Source: a bacterium (lineage in GTDB: Bacteria > Patescibacteriota > Minisyncoccia > Minisyncoccales > UBA10102). Taken from it: a stretch of DNA of 16,497 bases. The DNA lies in the NCBI GenBank assembly GCA_030699255.1, contig JAUYJR010000066.1, forward strand, positions 1 to 16,497. Reading direction: 5' to 3'. A program made the translations under genes and the position numbers. A model generated the notes under the pieces. It saw only the letters and a list, made by a program, of their open reading frames with translations, did not search any database and was not told the DNA's origin. This document shows, piece by piece, positions 14,613-16,497 of the stretch; the first letter of the stretch is position 1, and the number at the start of each line of letters is the position of its first letter.

Positions 14613-16160
14613 TTAGGCAAGATCATGCGTTCCCGCCTTGTTTCTATACTGCAAAGCCTCCGCCATATGAGATGTTTCAATATGTTCTTTTCCGCCAAGA
14701 TCCGCAATAGTGCGAGCAACTTTTATTGTTTTTACATAAGAACGAGCTGAAAACTGATACTTGTTTGCCGCGCGCCGTAGCACAATTTCAGCTTCTGGCA
14801 AAAGTTGCGCATACGTTTTAATGTGCGAATTTTTCATTTCGGCATTTGTAAAAATGCGTTCGTTTTGAAACCTTTTTTCCTGAATGGTTCGCGCTGTTGT
14901 TACGCGCTCGCGTATTACAATAGAAGAGTTTTCTCGCAAGGAGGCTTTTTGATTTCCTGAAAATTCTTCTATATTCACTTCGGGAACCCTCACATGCAAA
15001 TCAATGCGATCCAAGATGGGTCCAGAAACACGTTTTTGATACTTCCGTATTTCTCTCAAGCTGCATACGCATGCTCTTTTCTGGTGATTCATGTATCCGC
15101 AAGGACATGGATTTGCCGAAGCAACAAGCTGAAACCTGCACGGGTAAGAAACTCTCTCACGGCTTCGCGAGATAGTAAGCGTGCCATCTTCCACCGGCTG
15201 GCGCAAAGCTTCCAGTACCGAACGAGGAAACTCGCTGAATTCATCAAGAAACAGTACGCCTCTGTGAGCCAAACTCACCTCTCCCGGTTGAGGCTTTTGT
15301 CCTCCGCCGGTAAGCCCAATTTGAGAAATAGTATGATGAGGCGAACGAAATGGACGTGTGGTAATAAGAAATCCTCTTGGCGGAATAGATCCTGCCACCG
15401 AATACAGTTTGGTTACCTCCAGTGATTCTTCTTCGTTGAGCTTTGGCAAAATACCGGGAAGCGCTCTTGCCAACATGGTTTTTCCCGACCCAGGACTTCC
15501 CGTCATAAAAATATTATGAGCACCTGCCGCCGCAATTTCCATGGCGCGCTTTGCGGTTTCTTGCCCCAACACTTCCGCCATATCAAATTCTCCTTCTGTG
15601 GTCTCATCTTGCAAAAACACACGCTCTTTATATACAGCCGGTTTCACCCTTACTCTGCCGGCTAAAAATCCAGCCAATTGCTCCAAGCTTTCTATACCGT
15701 ACACATTCACTCCTTTTACAATTGCAGCTTCATTTGCCGAGTCTATTGGCACAAAAAGATTTTCAACCCCCTGCTCTCTCGCAAATAATGCCATAAGCAC
15801 AGCTCCCTTCATGTGCCGAAGCTGACCACTCAGGGAAGTTTCTCCAAAAAATAAACTGCTCTGAGGAATCTTGCGTTGTAACACAGAAGCTAAAATGCCC
15901 GCCGCAATAGGCAGATCATACAGAGAACCTTCTTTTAAAATATCCGCGGGAGCCAAGTTCACCGTGATTTTCCTTTGAGGAAACTCCAACTTGGAATTTC
16001 CAATAGCAGCACGTACCCTCTCTTTGCTTTCATCAACCGCCTTTGTGGCAAGGCCCACAATATCAAACCCGGGCAGTCCTCTGTTTGAAACACTCACCTC
16101 AACCTCAACTCCAATAGCCTCCAGTCCTGAATTTGCCGCCGATTGTACTTTTATAAGCAT
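14613..16160 (-). CDS. comM: ComM/YifB family Mg-chelatase-like AAA+ ATPase
   Basis: ComM-type AAA+ helicase. In naturally transformable bacteria ComM is known as a hexameric helicase that promotes branch migration during integration of incoming DNA. The 515-residue length is typical. Domains: an N-terminal ChlI/Lon-like domain (about 1-170, with GLPGFDIVGLATKAVDESKE and AGILAS); the AAA+ core with Walker A GSPGSGKT (221-228), Walker B VLFLDE (302-307), FRSPHHTIS (271-279), sensor 1 SAN (348-350), and the family-typical cysteines C352, C354, C364 and C366; then SGPILDRIDLHV (379-390, arginine-finger region R385); and the C-terminal Mg-chelatase-like helical domain. It lies between dprA and yraN. 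The ATG is preceded by A/T-only sequence without a Shine-Dalgarno site, and a long hairpin ends 11 nt upstream. Confidence 0.95.
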   Translation of the reverse strand: MLIKVQSAANSGLEAIGVEVEVSVSNRGLPGFDIVGLATKAVDESKERVRAAIGNSKLEFPQRKITVNLAPADILKEGSLYDLPIAAGILASVLQRKIPQSSLFFGETSLSGQLRHMKGAVLMALFAREQGVENLFVPIDSANEAAIVKGVNVYGIESLEQLAGFLAGRVRVKPAVYKERVFLQDETTEGEFDMAEVLGQETAKRAMEIAAAGAHNIFMTGSPGSGKTMLARALPGILPKLNEEESLEVTKLYSVAGSIPPRGFLITTRPFRSPHHTISQIGLTGGGQKPQPGEVSLAHRGVLFLDEFSEFPRSVLEALRQPVEDGTLTISRSRERVSYPCRFQLVASANPCPCGYMNHQKRACVCSLREIRKYQKRVSGPILDRIDLHVRVPEVNIEEFSGNQKASLRENSSIVIRERVTTARTIQEKRFQNERIFTNAEMKNSHIKTYAQLLPEAEIVLRRAANKYQFSARSYVKTIKVARTIADLGGKEHIETSHMAEALQYRNKAGTHDLA

Positions 16161-16171
16161 AATAAAATAAT

Positions 16172-16285
16172 TTCTAAGATTTAAGTTTTAAACTCTAAGA
16201 AAGTTTTAAGATTCAAGTTGTAAGTTTTACATCTTATTCCTTATGACTTGTAGTTTTCTTATAACTTATACCTTATGACTTAGAA
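16172..16285. repeat. long imperfect hairpin of NNNYAAG heptads between dprA and comM
   Basis: In the left arm AAG (or a near match) starts at 16176, 16183, 16190 (AAA) and 16197, then after a 4-nt step at 16201, 16208, 16215 and 16222. In the right arm CTT (or a near match) starts at 16233, 16240, 16247 and 16254 (TTT), then after a 4-nt step at 16258, 16265, 16272 and 16279. All eight pairs fall in one register (coordinate sum 32457). The result is short YAAG/CTTR stems separated by three-base, largely unpaired, symmetrical gaps. The outermost stem, TTCTAAG/CTTAGAA (16172-16178 with 16279-16285), is perfect. The hairpin lies 49 nt after the dprA stop and 11 nt before the comM start. Confidence 0.8.
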
Positions 16286-16334
16286 TTTTCTCATTTCAAT
16301 ATAACGAATTTCTTTTAGAGTTTAGTATTTTCTC

Positions 16335-16497
16335 CTACTGCACAAGATTATACATTCCTCCTTCTTCTGTGATATGTCCTGCCAGCTGCAGCATAGAAAG
16401 CGCAACACTAATGGTCGCCACCGGTACCTCAAGTCGGCGAGTAAGCTCATCTACCTCCATGGGATCTTGCGCCAACTGTTGTATAATTTTTCCCTCA
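16335..16497 (-). CDS. dprA: DNA-processing protein DprA, C-terminal winged-helix domain (partial)
   Basis: Only the last 53 residues are in the window; the rest is past the right edge. DprA binds incoming single-stranded DNA during transformation and loads RecA on it. The visible segment EGKIIQQLAQDPMEVDELTR, then ...VPVATISVALSMLQLAGHIT and EEGGMYNLVQ, matches the small winged-helix domain often found at the DprA C-terminus: a recognition helix, then a hydrophobic helix, then a GG-hairpin ending Y-x-L-V. The stop is TAG (16335-16337). The call rests on this domain plus the comM-yraN neighbours, since the Rossmann core is not visible. A standalone winged-helix protein is less likely. Confidence 0.8.
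   Translation of the reverse strand, partial: EGKIIQQLAQDPMEVDELTRRLEVPVATISVALSMLQLAGHITEEGGMYNLVQ

Noticed and set aside
16172..16285. Intrinsic terminator of dprA
   Set aside because: The structure is long, A/T-rich and interrupted every 3-4 bp, with no GC stem followed by a U tract; it differs from the proper terminator at 1136-1179.
16190..16323. Terminal inverted repeats of a mobile element (AAACTCTAAGAAA near 16190 and TTTCTTTTAGAGTTT near 16309)
   Set aside because: The match has an indel, the enclosed sequence has no transposase and is fully explained by the heptad hairpin, and no target duplication is seen.

Overview
The window looks like a piece of a small-genome bacterium of the Candidate Phyla Radiation (Patescibacteria), most likely Parcubacteria. 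This is judged from the genes themselves: a 66-residue S18 with a zinc motif, an S6 with a charged C-terminal helix ending DKKLEEIF, short RpoB (1082 aa) and RpoC (1198 aa) without the large lineage insertions of proteobacteria, a polytopic membrane protein fused to TPR repeats, and few Shine-Dalgarno sites. TGA is used as stop (rpsF, rpoC), so the standard bacterial code applies. No rRNA, tRNA, CRISPR array, transposase or prophage gene was seen.

Layout: on the + strand, rpsF-ssb-rpsR (89-1131) form a tight operon whose promoter predicts a leaderless rpsF mRNA. It converges on a minus-strand block and is separated from it by a perfect 20-bp bidirectional terminator (1136-1179). Everything from 1183 to the right edge is on the minus strand. 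Read in the direction of transcription the order is: dprA (C-terminal end only), comM and yraN; the Wzy-like/TPR membrane protein; rpoB-rpoC; ftsK-recA.

Function: most genes are core information processing (ribosomal proteins, RNA polymerase beta and beta', SSB, RecA, FtsK). DprA, ComM, RecA and SSB are all proteins that handle incoming single-stranded DNA in natural transformation, so the window carries much of the cytosolic part of a DNA-uptake recombination pathway. The large TPR protein is the one accessory-type, cell-surface gene.

The least expected content is non-coding. Two A+T-rich gaps on either side of the comM-yraN pair (14085-14236 and 16172-16285) each hold a long imperfect hairpin built from 7-nt units, with a 4-nt phase step at a matching place in both arms. 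The unit is CAANNNN in one and NNNYAAG in the other, so the two share architecture but not sequence. Other points of interest are a dyad inside the rpoB promoter, a 150-nt rpoB leader, a nested dyad ahead of the TPR gene, and non-canonical residues in the rifampicin region of RpoB.
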